64,000 nucleotides of DNA, taken from assembly GCA_029747015.1 (NCBI GenBank), contig JAKOGI010000052.1, forward strand, positions 1,491,501-1,555,500, in the 5' to 3' direction. The position numbers and the translations under genes are program-made. The first letter of the stretch is position 1. The number at the start of each line of letters is the position of its first letter. Source of the DNA: Carnegiea gigantea. Lineage: Eukaryota; Streptophyta; Magnoliopsida; Caryophyllales; Cactaceae. The notes under the pieces are model-generated. The model was not told the DNA's origin, did not search any database, and saw only the letters and a list, made by a program, of their open reading frames with translations. This document shows positions 10,728 through 21,552 of the stretch, piece after piece.

Positions 10728-10953
10728 GTTCTAGCGTTTAGAGATAGTTAATATTGGTTAGCGATTACCAGGATTTACGAACAGCTAGTAATGCTTACGA
10801 GCACCGTTTAGAGATAGTTAATATTGGTTAGCTAACGTTTACTAGCGGTTGTTAGTGTTTACCAGCAGTTAGGATTAATGATTAGCACTTAGCAGCATTC
10901 GGGAGCAGTTATCGATGGTTTGCAATTGTCGAATGCTTTCTAAACGCTAAAAC
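10728..10953. repeat. MITE with TAGCGTTTAGA inverted ends
   Basis: GTTCTAGCGTTTAGAGA at the left pairs with GTTTTAGCGTTTAGAAA read on the minus strand at the right, about 15 of 17 positions alike. The interior holds two copies of CGTTTAGAGATAGTTAATAT about 67 bp apart and further TTAGC/TAGCGGTT motifs. Noncoding. It lies a few bases upstream of the Tat element. Confidence 0.55.
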
Positions 10954-10976
10954 AAATAAACTTTAAGAGTCTTTGT

Positions 10977-11447
10977 TGATCCAGAAAATATGGCTTTTCT
11001 GGGAAGGCCCACTCGTTTCCAATAGTGGGCCAAGCCCAGTCAGGCGTAGTGGGCCCTGGCGGGACCTTAGGGGCTTCAACTAGAGGCCCAAGCAAGGCAA
11101 GCAATTCGGCAGCCCATTTTGGGGGCCTGCAAGCATGAAATTACTGTTTTACACCTTGCCACAGGAGTTATAAATACCCACTTACCCACCTTGAAAAAAG
11201 GATTCGCACTCTAGCATAATTTCTCATACTCTTTATATTCTCTCTCTTAACTGCTTTTGTCTCTCATTGAGACCTGCCTTTGACTTGACTGTCAAAGAGG
11301 CGTTCCCCGGACCAAAACCTGGGGGTGCCTTTTTTGCAGGTTCGGCATCTGAGGAGAGGATCGCCAGCTAGTCTGCACGTGCCGTCGAGTAAGCCCCCTC
11401 TCTCATCCCACGTCATCCCCAGCAACGCACGGAAAGTTCCGAAAATA
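10977..11447 (+). repeat. 5' LTR of the Tat element
   Basis: Aligns end to end with 23285-23750. It contains GAGTTATAAATACCCAC (TATA box region, 11166-11182) and a pyrimidine-rich stretch before the PBS. The right edge is set by alignment to the 3' LTR terminus (TTCCGAAAATA here, TTCCGGAAACA there). Confidence 0.92.
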
Positions 11448-11449
11448 GA

Positions 11450-11468
11450 TTTGGCACCGTCTGTGGGG
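11450..11468 (+). other. Primer binding site of the Tat element
   Basis: TTTGGCACCGTCTGTGGGG directly follows the 5' LTR and differs by one base from the TTTGGCGCCGTCTGTGGGG form common at this place in plant Tat elements. Minus-strand DNA synthesis would prime here. Confidence 0.8.
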
Positions 11469-11483
11469 AGAGAACGGTGAACG

Positions 11484-13202
11484 ATGGTAGTTAGTGAAGT
11501 TACACGAGCACGGGCCAGGAGAGATAAAGTGCCGCAGCAGAAGCCCCGGCACCCCGAGGTCCAGGGCGCCTCGAAGACCTCCCGGGCAGATCCCTGCTTG
11601 GTCGGCCAGCACCCGGCTGAGTGGGAGGCCTACGCCACAGTGGACGCACTCAAGAACTTCATGTCCACCATGACCGACACCATTATGCTCAATTATCCGA
11701 GCTAGTGAAAAAAGCGGTGGAGGTCGCGAGCTCCATGAGGCCTCTTCCTCGTTTCGAGTATGAGCCCGTCACAAGTTGCAAGCGCTCCCATAGACTCGCC
11801 CCCGTGGTTTCCTATCGCCATAGTGAGGGAATGAAAAAAGCCCCTCACGCTGACAGAAACAGCCGATTGCGGGGAGAGAACCCTGACCGATCCGTCGGGC
11901 CGAGGCCTGCACAGCCGCCGTCCAAGCCATGGACAGCCAGCAAAATCGACCACGACCTCAACGCCATATGCAACGCACTCCCGATGAATCGCCTGGTTCG
12001 AGGAGCAGGAGCAGACCTCGAGGCCTTGAGGGGAAGCTTTAGGACGACGAAGAACCCCAGAGCATCACTCCGACTGCAAACGCATGTGCAGTCCCCCTCG
12101 TGACAGGTCCGGGCTATGGTATCACCGGCACGACCGGATTCCGCTCTGATCCCCAAGGGTAGGTCCTCCCCGAAGGAGTACGTTAGTGGTGGAGGTAGAA
12201 AGGCACCCGGAAACTCCCATTAAGGTTTCCAGCACGGCCGTCCTGATGGGACCCGTTCCTTTTTCCACTCTATTTAGAGCAGAGATTGTCAACGCTCCGC
12301 GCCACAGAAAGGTGAAGATGCCTACTGTGGACCTATATGATGGGACCACTGACACGGAGGAACACTTGGGATTGTACCCGACAGATGTACGTCCAGGAGG
12401 TAGATGATGCCGCGCACTGCCGATTTTTCCCCGCTATCCTGAAGGGGGTAGAACAGTCCTGGTTTAGTGATTTGGTGCCGGGAAGCATCTCGTGTTTCCA
12501 GGACCTGGCTGATAGGTTTGTTAGCCAATTCATCGCCGGCCACAAGGAGAGGCGACCCAGCATTTACCTTTCCAAGATCAAACAGGGGTCACGGGAGTCC
12601 CTGGCAGACTTCGTCAAGCCTTTCCACCAGGAGGTAGTCTTGATCCCAACCTAGAGGACAGGGTGGCATCTCCTTCTTGAACGGCTTGAATAGCGGACAG
12701 TTCAAGTTCTCTTTGGCCGAGCAGAAGGAGACCACTCTAGCGAGCAGAAGGAGACCACTCTAGCGAAGGCATTCAGGAAGGCGGCTGACTTCATTCGTGT
12801 CACTGAGATCTAGGCCGAAGGTACAGATGCCCCCAAGAAGACTAAGGTTCCCATCGATAGAAGCCCTGGCTAAGGGGACAAGAGACCGCGCTTGGAGGGC
12901 GTCGACTCATGGTTCACCACGGACCTCAGAACATCCTCATGGAAGTGAGGGGGCACCCTATGCTGAGAAGACTGCCCCTGATGACCTCAGCTCCAAAACC
13001 CCACAATGCGCGGAAGTACTGTGAGTTCCATGAGCAGAATGGGCACACGACTGCTGGGTGCCGGAAGTTAAGGAAGGCCCTTCACGAGCTGGCGGATAAC
13101 TGTCAGATTGACCGGTTTTTGAAGAAAAGTCCGCGCTTTCTTTGGCAGGAGTACGAACCCATGCGGCCCGACCCCAAGATAAAGAATGCTCCACGGAGAT
13201 AG
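11484..13202 (+). pseudogene. Tat gag (nucleocapsid/capsid) pseudogene
   Basis: An ATG at 11484, 16 bp after the PBS, opens the gag reading frame. Conserved parts are MPTVDLYDGTTD (12319-12354), HCRFFPAILKGVEQSWFSDL and SISCFQDLADRFVSQFI (12415-12540), KIKQGSRESLADFVKPFHQE (12573-12635), and the zinc-knuckle-like YCEFHEQNGHTTAGCRKL (13018-13072). Frames shift near 11700, 12390, 12650 and 12800, and stops are present. Gag would form the particle that packages element RNA. Retrotransposon gag family. Confidence 0.87.
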
Positions 13203-13389
13203 TGGCCACGAGCCACCATCGCTGGTGGATACACAGAGGCCATCACTCGGTCTGCCTGGAAGGCCCAGCTTCGAGGGGCCCAGCAGGCCCTCACGGCTGA
13301 GCAAGGCAGCCGAATTACATTGCCCACTATGATGTTTGGTGGAGGAGAGGGCCCACGCTTCACCTCCCTGGACAATGATCTGCTGGTGG

Positions 13390-13724
13390 TAGAAATGAAG
13401 GTGGCCGGTGCCATTGTACGAAGAATTCTTATCGACATAGGGAGCTCCATGGACATCATCACTTAGGATTGCTTGAAGAAACTGAAATATCCAGGGAGGG
13501 AAATCATTCCCTTGGTACATCCCATCTTGGGATTCAGAGGGGAAGAAGTGAACCCCACGCGGATGATCCGTCTCCCCCTGCGCTTTGTTGACAAGGTTAA
13601 GGCAAGAACTCTAGAGGTAGACTTCTTGGCTGTCGATGTACCCACAGCCTACAATGTTGTCCTGGGGCGGCCTATTCTGCACAAAGTAAAGGCTGTCATC
13701 GCTTCATACTTGCCCCAACTTTAG
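13390..13724 (+). pseudogene. Tat aspartic protease pseudogene
   Basis: VRRILIDIGSSMDII is the active-site loop (the family usually has D-[GT]-G-[AS]-S; here DIGSS), followed by an in-frame stop at 13464. IPLVHPILGFRGEEV and AYNVVLGRPILHKVKAVIASY complete the fold. The polyprotein would be cleaved here if intact; the stop and altered active site argue against function. Confidence 0.85.
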
Positions 13725-14039
13725 TTTGAGGTTGATGATGGAAGCATGAGCACGATGCAGGGAAACCAACGGACGGCCCGAGAATGCTATCTCGTTAGCA
13801 TCCAGCCGCTACTAGAATGGGTGATCGAACGAGGACCTGTTGGACCCCTACCACCAAACAAAAGGCCACGGACCAGGCCATCCCCTCCCGCGGCCGAGGC
13901 CTTAGTCATACATACAGTGACTTTGGCTAAGCCAGAGCAAGCTCGCCTAGAGGCCGCGGATGGTGTTGAGCAAATCCTACTCAACCGGGGCCATCCCGAC
14001 CGCATGGTCTAGGTGGGTAGAGAGATGGAGGCCCTTACA

Positions 14040-15118
14040 CCACCATAAAGGTACAAAAGCTACTTGAAGCAGGTTTCATGAGAGAGTCTCAGTACTCGGA
14101 AGGGATCTCGAATGTCGTCCCAGTTTAAAAAACCTAATGGGACTTGGAGGATGTGTATAGATTTCACTGACTTGAACAAAGCCTGCCCAAAGGACAGCTA
14201 CCCCATCCTAAAGACCAACAAGCTAGTGGATGCAACAGCCGGGCATGCCCTACTAAGCTTCATGAACGCCTTCTCAGGGCATCACCAGATACCCCTGTGC
14301 CCCAAAGACCAGGAGAAAATCACGTTCATAATCGATCGAGGTCTGCATCGCTATAAGGTAATGCCTTTTGAGTTGAAGAACACGGGGCCACTTACCAACA
14401 GCTAGTGAACAAGTTATTCGAGCCCCTCACCGGTCGAAGCATGGAAGTTTATGTAGTTGACATCATAGTGCAGAGCATGGTTGATGCCGAGCATGCCCAG
14501 GACCTGCGGAAGACTTTTGATATCCTTCAAGTGTTTAGGTTGAAACTTAACCCAAAGAAATGCGTGTTCGGAGTCAGATCAGGCAAGTTCCTCGGATTCA
14601 TGATCAGCAGTTGGGGGATAGAAACTAATCCGAACAAGATCCAGGCTGTATTGGATATGAAGCCACTGCGTAACATCAAAGAGGTCCAACGATTGATTGG
14701 ATGTATCGTGGCCCTGGGACGGTTCATGTCGCGGTCCGCTGACAAATTCCAGCCTTTCTTTCGTATCTTACGAAAGCGCCAACTTCGTTTGGGACTAGGA
14801 AGCGGACGAGGCCTTCTAAACACTAAGACATACTTGGCTAGTCTGCCTAAGATAGCTAGTCCTCTCCCAGGAGAAATACTCCTCCTATACTTAGCCATTT
14901 TAGAACAGGCCATAAGCAGGGTTTTGGTAGTGGAAAGAGCCAAAGAACAGATCCCAGTTTATTATGTAAGCCACACTCTACCAGGAGCCAAGGTGAATTA
15001 TCCTTTGATAGAAAAGTTTGCTTACACATTGGCGATGGCCAGCCAAAAATTACGGCCTTACTTTGAGGCACATAAAGTGACCGTCCTCACCGACCAACCC
15101 CTGAAGAATGCCCTTTAA
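14040..15118 (+). pseudogene. Tat reverse transcriptase and RNase H pseudogene
   Basis: RT begins VQKLLEAGFMRES (14050), then NGTWRMCIDFTDLNKACPKD (14130-14190), HQIPLCPKDQEKITFI and YKVMPFELKN. A frame break at 14400 precedes FEPLTGRSMEVYVVDIIVQS, where the catalytic YVDD reads YVVD (first Asp replaced by Val). KFLGFMISSWGIETNPNKI and IKEVQRLIGCIVALGRFMSR mark the end of RT. RNase H follows with PVYYVSHTLPGAKVNYPLIE and ALAMASQKLRPYF-type blocks. The mutated active site and the stop at 14403 make it inactive. Confidence 0.9.
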
Positions 15119-15149
15119 AGGCTGGATGCTTCCAGACGGCTCCTGAAGT

Positions 15150-15727
15150 GTGCAGTGGAACTGTCGCGGCACGACCTCATCTTCGAGACTCGGTGGGCCA
15201 TTAAAGCTCAAGCTCTGGCAGACTTCTCAGCAGAGAGCACCAACACTGCTGCGGACAGTGGCTCTTCCCCTCCTTCTTGGAACCTCTATGTGGACAGCTC
15301 GTCCACCAAGGATGGGAGTAGGGCTGACCTGATTATTGAGAGCCCCTGAGGGGAATGGCATGAGCATGCCTTGAAGTTCATGTTCAAGGCATCGAACAAT
15401 GAGGTTGAGTACGAAGCGTCGATAGTAGGAGTACAGTTATGCTATACCACGGGGGCTGATTCGGTCCAAGCGTCTTCGGACTCTCAACTCGTAGTTAGCC
15501 AACTCAACGGAGAATATAAAGCAAAGGACGATACTATGGTGGCCTACATTTGGCAGAGACGCGAGGCCACTAAGTTATTAAAACACTTCTCAATCACTCA
15601 CATACTGCGGTCTAAGAATCGGCAAGCCAACGCTCTGTCTAAGCTAGCCAGCTCTCTTGAGGACGGGAAACTAAAACATATTCAATGGGAGACTTTAACG
15701 GAGATCTATCCTAAGAACTTGGTATAG
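15150..15727 (+). pseudogene. Second (archaeal-type) RNase H of the Tat element
   Basis: AIKAQALADFSAE, WNLYVDSSSTKDGSRADLII, then after a frame change FKASNNEVEYEASIVGVQLC, DSVQASSDSQLVVSQLNGEY and THILRSKNRQANALSKLASS. This is the extra RNase H typical of Tat/Ogre/Retand elements, with Asp (VDSS), Glu (EYEA) and Asp (SDSQ) of the active site visible. A stop at 15347-15349 interrupts it. Normally integrase would follow; here the coding stops at 15727. Confidence 0.9.
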
Positions 15728-15835
15728 CAGTAATCTACGAAAATACTATCATTAGTACTTTCTATCATTAGTACATTCTCCATGTAATAAATGCAATGGC
15801 TGCGAAGGCAATTTTGGATCCATCTCAATATCTTA

Positions 15836-16335
15836 CACCTTTAGCCCCAAGGGGCGCTAAGGGTTCTACAGCACGGCCTCAGAGCTGGTCATTAACCTTC
15901 TAGCCCCAATAGGGGCTAAGGGTCCTACAGCACGGCCTTAGAGCCGGTCGCTGCACCTTTAACCCCAATGGGGGCTAAGGGTCCTTCAGCACGGCCTCAA
16001 GGCCGGTCGCTACACCTTTAGCCCCAATGGGGGCCGACGTCCTTCAGCTTGGCCTCAGGGTCGATCGCTACAACTTTAGCCCCAATGGAGGCTAAGGGTC
16101 CTTCAGCACGGCCTTAGGGCCGGTTGCTACACCTTTAGCCCCAATAGAGGCTAAGGGTCCTTAAGCACGGCTTTATGGCAGGTCACTATACTTTTGCCAC
16201 CAGTGGAGGCTAAAGGTCCTTAAGTACGGCCTTAGGTCGGTCACTATACCTTTAACTCTTATGGGGGATAACGGTCCTTAAGCATGGCCTTAGGGCCGGT
16301 TGCTATACCTTTAGCCCCAATAGAAGCTAAGGGTT
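15836..16335 (+). repeat. GC-rich tandem array A, about 60-bp period
   Basis: Roughly eight units built from CCTTTAGCCCCAATGGGGGC, TAAGGGTCCTT, AGCACGGCCT and AGGGCCGGTCGCTACA. Units contain short palindromes (CCCCAATGGGG, GGCCTTAGGGCC). The same unit recurs at 19862-20330. The array lies between the pol remnant and the 3' end of the antisense gene. Confidence 0.9.
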
Positions 16336-16613
16336 CTTACCAAAGGCTCCATCATATAGGGACCCCATCCCCCACTTGTTGTTTCGCTTAGGGGCCAACA
16401 TCTCACAGGGTATAAGCAAATTGGCAAGGCAAATGCAAAAGAAAACAGGTAAATAGGAGTAAGGGAAACAACAAGTGAAGAGATGAGCAACAAAGCTCAA
16501 GACTCCATTGCAAAAAGTTGGAAATTTTTCTTTGAATGAATTGAGGATTACAAATGCCAATAAAGGGTCAGGGGGCTAAAGAAGAAAGGAATGACAACTA
16601 AAGTCTCCAGGCA

Positions 16614-19290
16614 CTAGGCATTTGGATCTTCGTCATGGTCACTACCCTCATGCGCCGTGGCTTTGTTGTTCTCGTTACCAGGGGACCCAGCCTCGCCTCT
16701 CAGAGGCATAGTCTCCTTGTCATCTAGGCCATTCTCCTCTATTGCAGGTGGGTTGAACTCCACCAGCTTGGGGTTCTGCCCCTCGGCCTGGCCAAGATGG
16801 CGATCCTCCACATATTGGACATACACCTCAAAGTAGCCTTCTATGCGGAAGGCATTGGGTGCCAAAGTCACCAAAAGCTCCCAAAAGAACTTGGCACTCT
16901 CGTCGTGTACCCGCTTATAGCCCTGGTCCTTGGCTTTCCTGAACTTCTCCTCTTCGGCCGCGGCCTTCGAGCAGGGTTCCTCTAGTTAGCACTACAGGCC
17001 TTTCTTTTCGAACTCCAGGGCCTCCTTCTCCTTCTTTAACTTCTTCGAGCGGTGCTAGTACTTAGCTGCCGCCTCTTCTGACTTTTGGCGCTTTGATTGA
17101 AGGTCACCCATTTGCCCCCACAAGAGGGTATAAGAACTCTCAAGGTTGCGGATCTGCTTCTCCAGGGTAGAAACAGATGACCTCGACCTCACCACCTTCA
17201 ATGCTCAGGCAAAGGCCTGGAGAACACCCAACATGGTCAGTTGAGGAAGGACAGCAATAAACAACATAAATGACATAAACTCAGCTTTACCTCAGCAATG
17301 GCCATTTGCTCTTCGTCGATTGTGGGCAGCTCTGCCGAGTCCGATGGGGCTAATGCCCATGACTTGGCCAACTTCTCCACCAAGGCGAGCTTAGCGGAGG
17401 TGCCGGCTGCCAAGAAATTCACGGTCGGGGCCTGGGTATTCACCGAGGGCTCCCCCAAGGCCTGAGGCGCGGCTGCTGGCTTCCCCGAGACCCTCCGACA
17501 GAGGGAGACCCCCATGCCTCGTCAAAGGCCAAGCGGTCTTCGGACCGCCGATGGTGGGCCGGCTTCGCGACTCCTTTGCCTTTTGACGGAGGAGCCCCGG
17601 CCCTCAAGGGGGTGGAAGCGGACGTCATGGTCGCATCCCGCCCGTCCTCGACACATGGGCACTTGCGGGCACCCACGTGAGGAAGATTCAGTGACACTAC
17701 GAGAGGCTTTTTGCTGCGTGGTGCCAAGGATGGCGCCTGTAAAAAGGAAACATACGTTAACGTTCTTTACTCCGAAAAGGCTATAAGGAAAGACGACAGA
17801 AGGATCAGCATTTGAACCTTCTTTGCTTGTATCTCCACGTGCCTATGCCGCTCTCCCTCACAAACCCGCTCGGCCTCGGCAGCGATTTGCTTTGCGGTCG
17901 CTTGCCCGGTCTCAAGGGGTGACAACTTCTCCTACGCTTGTTCTGCACAAGATAAAAGAGAGTTAAGTCAGAACCAAAAGAAAAGCTCACACGCAAGAGG
18001 GACATCAAGTACCCTTTCTATAATTTTTAAGAATAAAGAGGCCCACGGTAGCCAAAAAGAAGTCGTTAGCAAAAAATTTCAACTTAAGAAGCCAGTTCAA
18101 GGGCTCCCTATCACTGGGTTTGCTTCGTTTTCGCTTGGGCACATTCTCGGCCTCCACTATCTTGGCCATGAAGGAGGGAATCAGCTTATGACCACAGTCC
18201 TCCCAAACAAAAAAGTAGAACCAGCGAGCCGTCTTCGTCTCAGCCTCGGTCGGCTCCCTAAAAGGGTTCGGAACCGGCTTCCCGTCATTCCAATCGGGAA
18301 GATCTCCCCAACCCGTTTCCCGGCATACGAAAAGAGAGTTGTATTTTCAATTTTTAGCTTTGGACTGCTTCTCGATGGCCGTCATGAAACCCTTCTTATT
18401 GTTAAAACAATACCACCCAAGGTCCCCGGTCACGCTGGGAGCCCTTTGGACTATATGGACTAATCCAAACGCGCGACCTGTGCAAGTTAACCCACATAAC
18501 TCGGACGTCGTGATGAAAGAACGTATGTTGTGCCAAGACGTGGGCACAATCTGTGCAGGCGCCATCTCATACTTATTCAAGATTTCCACAATGACCGAGT
18601 GGAGCAGGAACCTGACGCCATAGGAAAAGGCCGCCCGCTAAATCGCTATGCATTTGAGGGGTGGCTTATTTACAGTAGCATCTGCCTCAAGGATTATGAA
18701 CTTATATTTTGCGGGTAAGAGACACTTATCTTCTAGCGTCGGTTTCTTCAGGGATGCCGCGATCTTTGGGTTGGGGAAGTGTGCGCTCGGCCCATCCTGG
18801 ATATCTGAACGTGCGGGAGCCCTTGGAAAGACAGTCCCCTTGGCCACAACTTCGCGGGCTGGCTCTTCCCGAGCATGGCCCCTATTCTTTAGTACAACCC
18901 TTCCTGAGCCATTTGTTTCCCCCTCCGAGGAAGAGCTAGTGCTGGTGGACTTAACCTCTATGCTCGACCTATGGGAGCTACAGGTAAAGCGAACATTACC
19001 TTTAGAAGTTCCCTCGGCTAACAACTTGTCGGGACTCCTCAGTCGGTCAGTCATCCTAATCTTGGCCATTCCACGTTCTTGAAAGCCAGGCATATGATTA
19101 ACTGCTACATCAATTTCCCATGGATAGACAACATCCTCCTCAATGTTGAGGATACTGGGAGTACAGGAGTACTCGCAGCTAGACCATGAGGGGGTGTCGG
19201 GTGCAAATATTGGCACCGCGGAAGGGATTTCCTTAGATTCCCTAAACTGATTCTTTGGGGGAACGTGTGCGACCACCCGTCCATCAATTA
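16614..19290 (-). pseudogene. Antisense gene of the Tat element, Transposase_28-like
   Basis: On the opposite strand to gag-pol. Reading from 19287 down: a Ser-rich N-terminal region (19276-18638); then YEMAPAQIVPTSWHNIRSFI, RAPSVTGDLGWYCFNNKKGF and KYNSLFVC (18580-18320), and FREPTEAETKTARWFYFFVW-type sequence (18270-18200), which match the putative gypsy-type transposon domain (PF04195-like) often encoded antisense in plant Tat/Grande elements. Farther down are Ala/Pro/Ser-rich linkers, a Glu/Lys-rich coiled-coil zone (17230-16980) and the segment FRIEGYFEVYVQYVEDRH with an acidic C-terminus (stop at 16614). Stops and possible introns separate the blocks. It has its own TATA box. Family name is from motif recall, not a search; function unknown. 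Confidence 0.7.
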
Positions 19291-19654
19291 GGGCTGGGAG
19301 GCTTGGAAACTAAGGGTGGCAGCCCTCTACTTGGGGGCCAGCCGACCAACCTTTCAGGGATGTTCCCACTCGATAAACAAGATAAAGACATACTTCTACA
19401 ACATTAATACATGATTCAACTCCCAGAAAAGGCACAAAAGCGCGCATCTGTAAAAAGTTGAAGATTCGAAGGAGAAGTTGAGGTTGAGGTTGAAGAAAGG
19501 TTGAAGATGCACAGTACCCGCTTGAAGATTCAAAGGGAAAGGTTAAAGATGATATAGTAGATTTGAAGGAGAATCGAGGAAGAGGCAGAGCTTCTCTCTC
19601 TAGGCAAGAATCTGAGGGAAAGTTGAAATGAGCCCCCCAAAGAACCCGACTTCA

Positions 19655-19664
19655 CTTATATAAG
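19655..19664 (-). promoter_or_regulatory. TATA box of the antisense gene
   Basis: CTTATATAAG about 370 bp upstream of the antisense ATG, with GTGCCATGTG (19738-19747) about 75 bp further upstream. The same G-box-like plus TATA spacing recurs in front of the tandem ORFs at 20504-22975. Confidence 0.6.
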
Positions 19665-19861
19665 CAAGGCAGGGGAGGAAGAAGGGAGGCGCCCCTTTCC
19701 AAGTGCTCGAGGAAACGTAACACTGCTCAGCCCCCGACACATGGCACCCAAGCGCCGTGTAACCACCTGAGGACTAAGGATTTGATCATTCATCCTGGGA
19801 CTATCCCTCATAGCTACGGCTTAGAGAAGGCCAAGGATCCAAGAGCTCGACCGCAGGGCCG

Positions 19862-20330
19862 ATCGTTACACCTTTAGCCCCGCTAAGGGCTAAGGTTCTT
19901 AAGCTCGGCCTCAGGACCTGTTGCTACACCTTTAACCCCACTGTGAGTAAAGGTCCTTAAGCACGGCCTTATGGCCGGTCGCTATACATTTAGCCCCACT
20001 GGGGGCTAAAGTCCTTAAGCACGACCTTAGGGCTAGTCGCTATACCTTTAGCTCTCATGGGGGCTAAGGGTCCTAAGCTCGGCCTCAAGGCCGGTCACTA
20101 CATTTTTAGCCTCATAGGGGGCTAAGGGTCCTTAAGCTCGGCCTCAGGGCCGGTCGCTACACCTCTATCCCCAATGGGAGTTAAGAGTCCTTAAGAACGG
20201 CCTTAGAGCTGATCGTTATACCTTTAGCCCCAATGAGGGCTAAGGGCCCTTAAGTACGACCATGGGATGGGTGCTACGCATTTAGTCCCCTAGAAGGGAC
20301 TAACAGCCCTCAGGCACGGCCTAGGCACTA
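19862..20330 (+). repeat. GC-rich tandem array B, about 60-bp period
   Basis: About eight units of the same repeat as 15836-16335 (CCTTTAGCCCC.., GGGGGCTAAGGGTCCTTAAGC, CGGCCTCAGGGCCGGTCGCTA). The array separates the promoter of the long antisense gene from the first small antisense ORF, so the two arrays bracket the antisense gene. Confidence 0.9.
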
Positions 20331-20503
20331 GTGACGAAGTCCATATGGGTATACCATGTAAAGAGGAACACAAGTACATTAAAAAGAAAGTCAAGTTCAT
20401 ACAAAATGGGACCACTTCTTATAACCATTGGGAGCAGCTACAGATCAACTTTTACAAAGATAAAGAAGACAATGAAGAAACGAGATGCAAAAGAGCCCTA
20501 CAC

Positions 20504-20960
20504 CTACTCCTCATCACTAGAAGGGGAAGAGGCATCACTCGACTCCAAGTTTTCTTCTTGGCCGCCTGCTAGAGTGAGTTTGATCCCCGGATTGGCAAGC
20601 CTTAGGATCTGCGCTCTCCGAAGAGCTTCGTCATTCTTCCCCAACCAAGATTCAAAGATATCCCAGCTCAGATATTTCAGAACTGACATCCAGGCGTCGA
20701 CCACGACCTTACTAGTGACTCCCAACTCCATAGCATCGTTAAGCACTATGGAGTAAAAGATAGCGTGAGTTAGTCTCGGGAATGCGGAAGTCTCAGGCAG
20801 ACTCCTCGGCCATGTCAATGTCAAAATAAGGGTAAAGACTATGGTAATTCTCGAGAATCGACCAAGGGGCACGAGAGATCTCCCTAAAATGCCAGATGAA
20901 GTTTTCCCTACCGTAATCAGCCGCCTGCTCGGAGCTAAGGAAGTCGAGAAACACCACGGG
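20504..20960 (-). pseudogene. Small antisense ORF, unit 1 of a tandem triplet
   Basis: First of three paralogous antisense ORFs. Its open part (20504-20872) contains THAIFYSIVLNDAMELGV, SVLKYLSWDIFESWLGK and an acidic Ser/Asp-rich tail. The upstream half reads ADYGRENFIWHFREIS and FDIDMAEESA in a neighbouring frame with an in-frame stop, and the start codon aligned with unit 2 has been lost (CCGTGG instead of CATGG), so this copy is broken. It is similar over its length to the ORFs at 21553-21966 and 22406-22975. No known domain is recognised. It has a TATA box and a palindromic G-box upstream. Confidence 0.72.
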
Positions 20961-21064
20961 ACAAGATCAAAAGTGAGATTCTCTCTCTATATCACACTCG
21001 CTCTCTCTCTACAAAGGTTAAGGAGGCTGGTTAAGTGATCTTCCATGAGAGGTTCCAATCCACA

Positions 21065-21153
21065 CTTATAGAAGGAAGAAGGTAGAGTAAAGGACAATGC
21101 GCCCCTAGAGGAGGCGGCAAAATCAAGGCACCATTTCGCTTACGCCACGTGGC
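21065..21153 (-). promoter_or_regulatory. Promoter-like module of unit 1
   Basis: Reading on the minus strand: GCCACGTGGC (21144-21153, perfect palindromic G-box), then CTATAAG (21065-21071) about 73 bp downstream, then a GA/CT-rich leader. The unit 2 module has the same layout and much shared intervening sequence. Confidence 0.55.
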
Positions 21154-21552
21154 ACTTACACACTCGAGACTGCCTTAACATCTCCAAACTCCCAAAATGA
21201 GCTCGCGGTCCTGAGGCGCATCCCATGGGCCGACTGCCACGAGTTCAAGACTCTAAGGCCAATTGTTAGGGCTTCAGACATGGCCCAAAGGACGAAAGCT
21301 GCACCACCATCTCCTAAAGGGGTCAGGGGTTTGACAGGCATAAAAGATTGATCACTACAACCTTGAGAAAATGTTATGAGGAAAGAGCATAAAAACACTT
21401 GTGAAGAAATCAAGCCCTTGCATAGAAGGGCGCCATTTTATTCTCTTTCTCATTAAAAACAAACCAACCTTACGAGGGCGGGGAATGTGATAAAGGAACA
21501 AACTACAAAAGAGACCTAAGACTACTTCTCATTGTTAGAAGGGGGTGGGTGG

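Noticed and set aside
17514..19082. Plus-strand ORFs at 17514-17786 and 18648-19082
   Set aside because: They lie opposite the antisense gene, whose minus-strand frames hold the conserved blocks; the plus frames are shadows.
15836..20330. CRISPR-like reading of the regularly spaced 60-bp repeats
   Set aside because: Units are contiguous degenerate tandem repeats without unique spacers, and the genome is a plant nuclear one.
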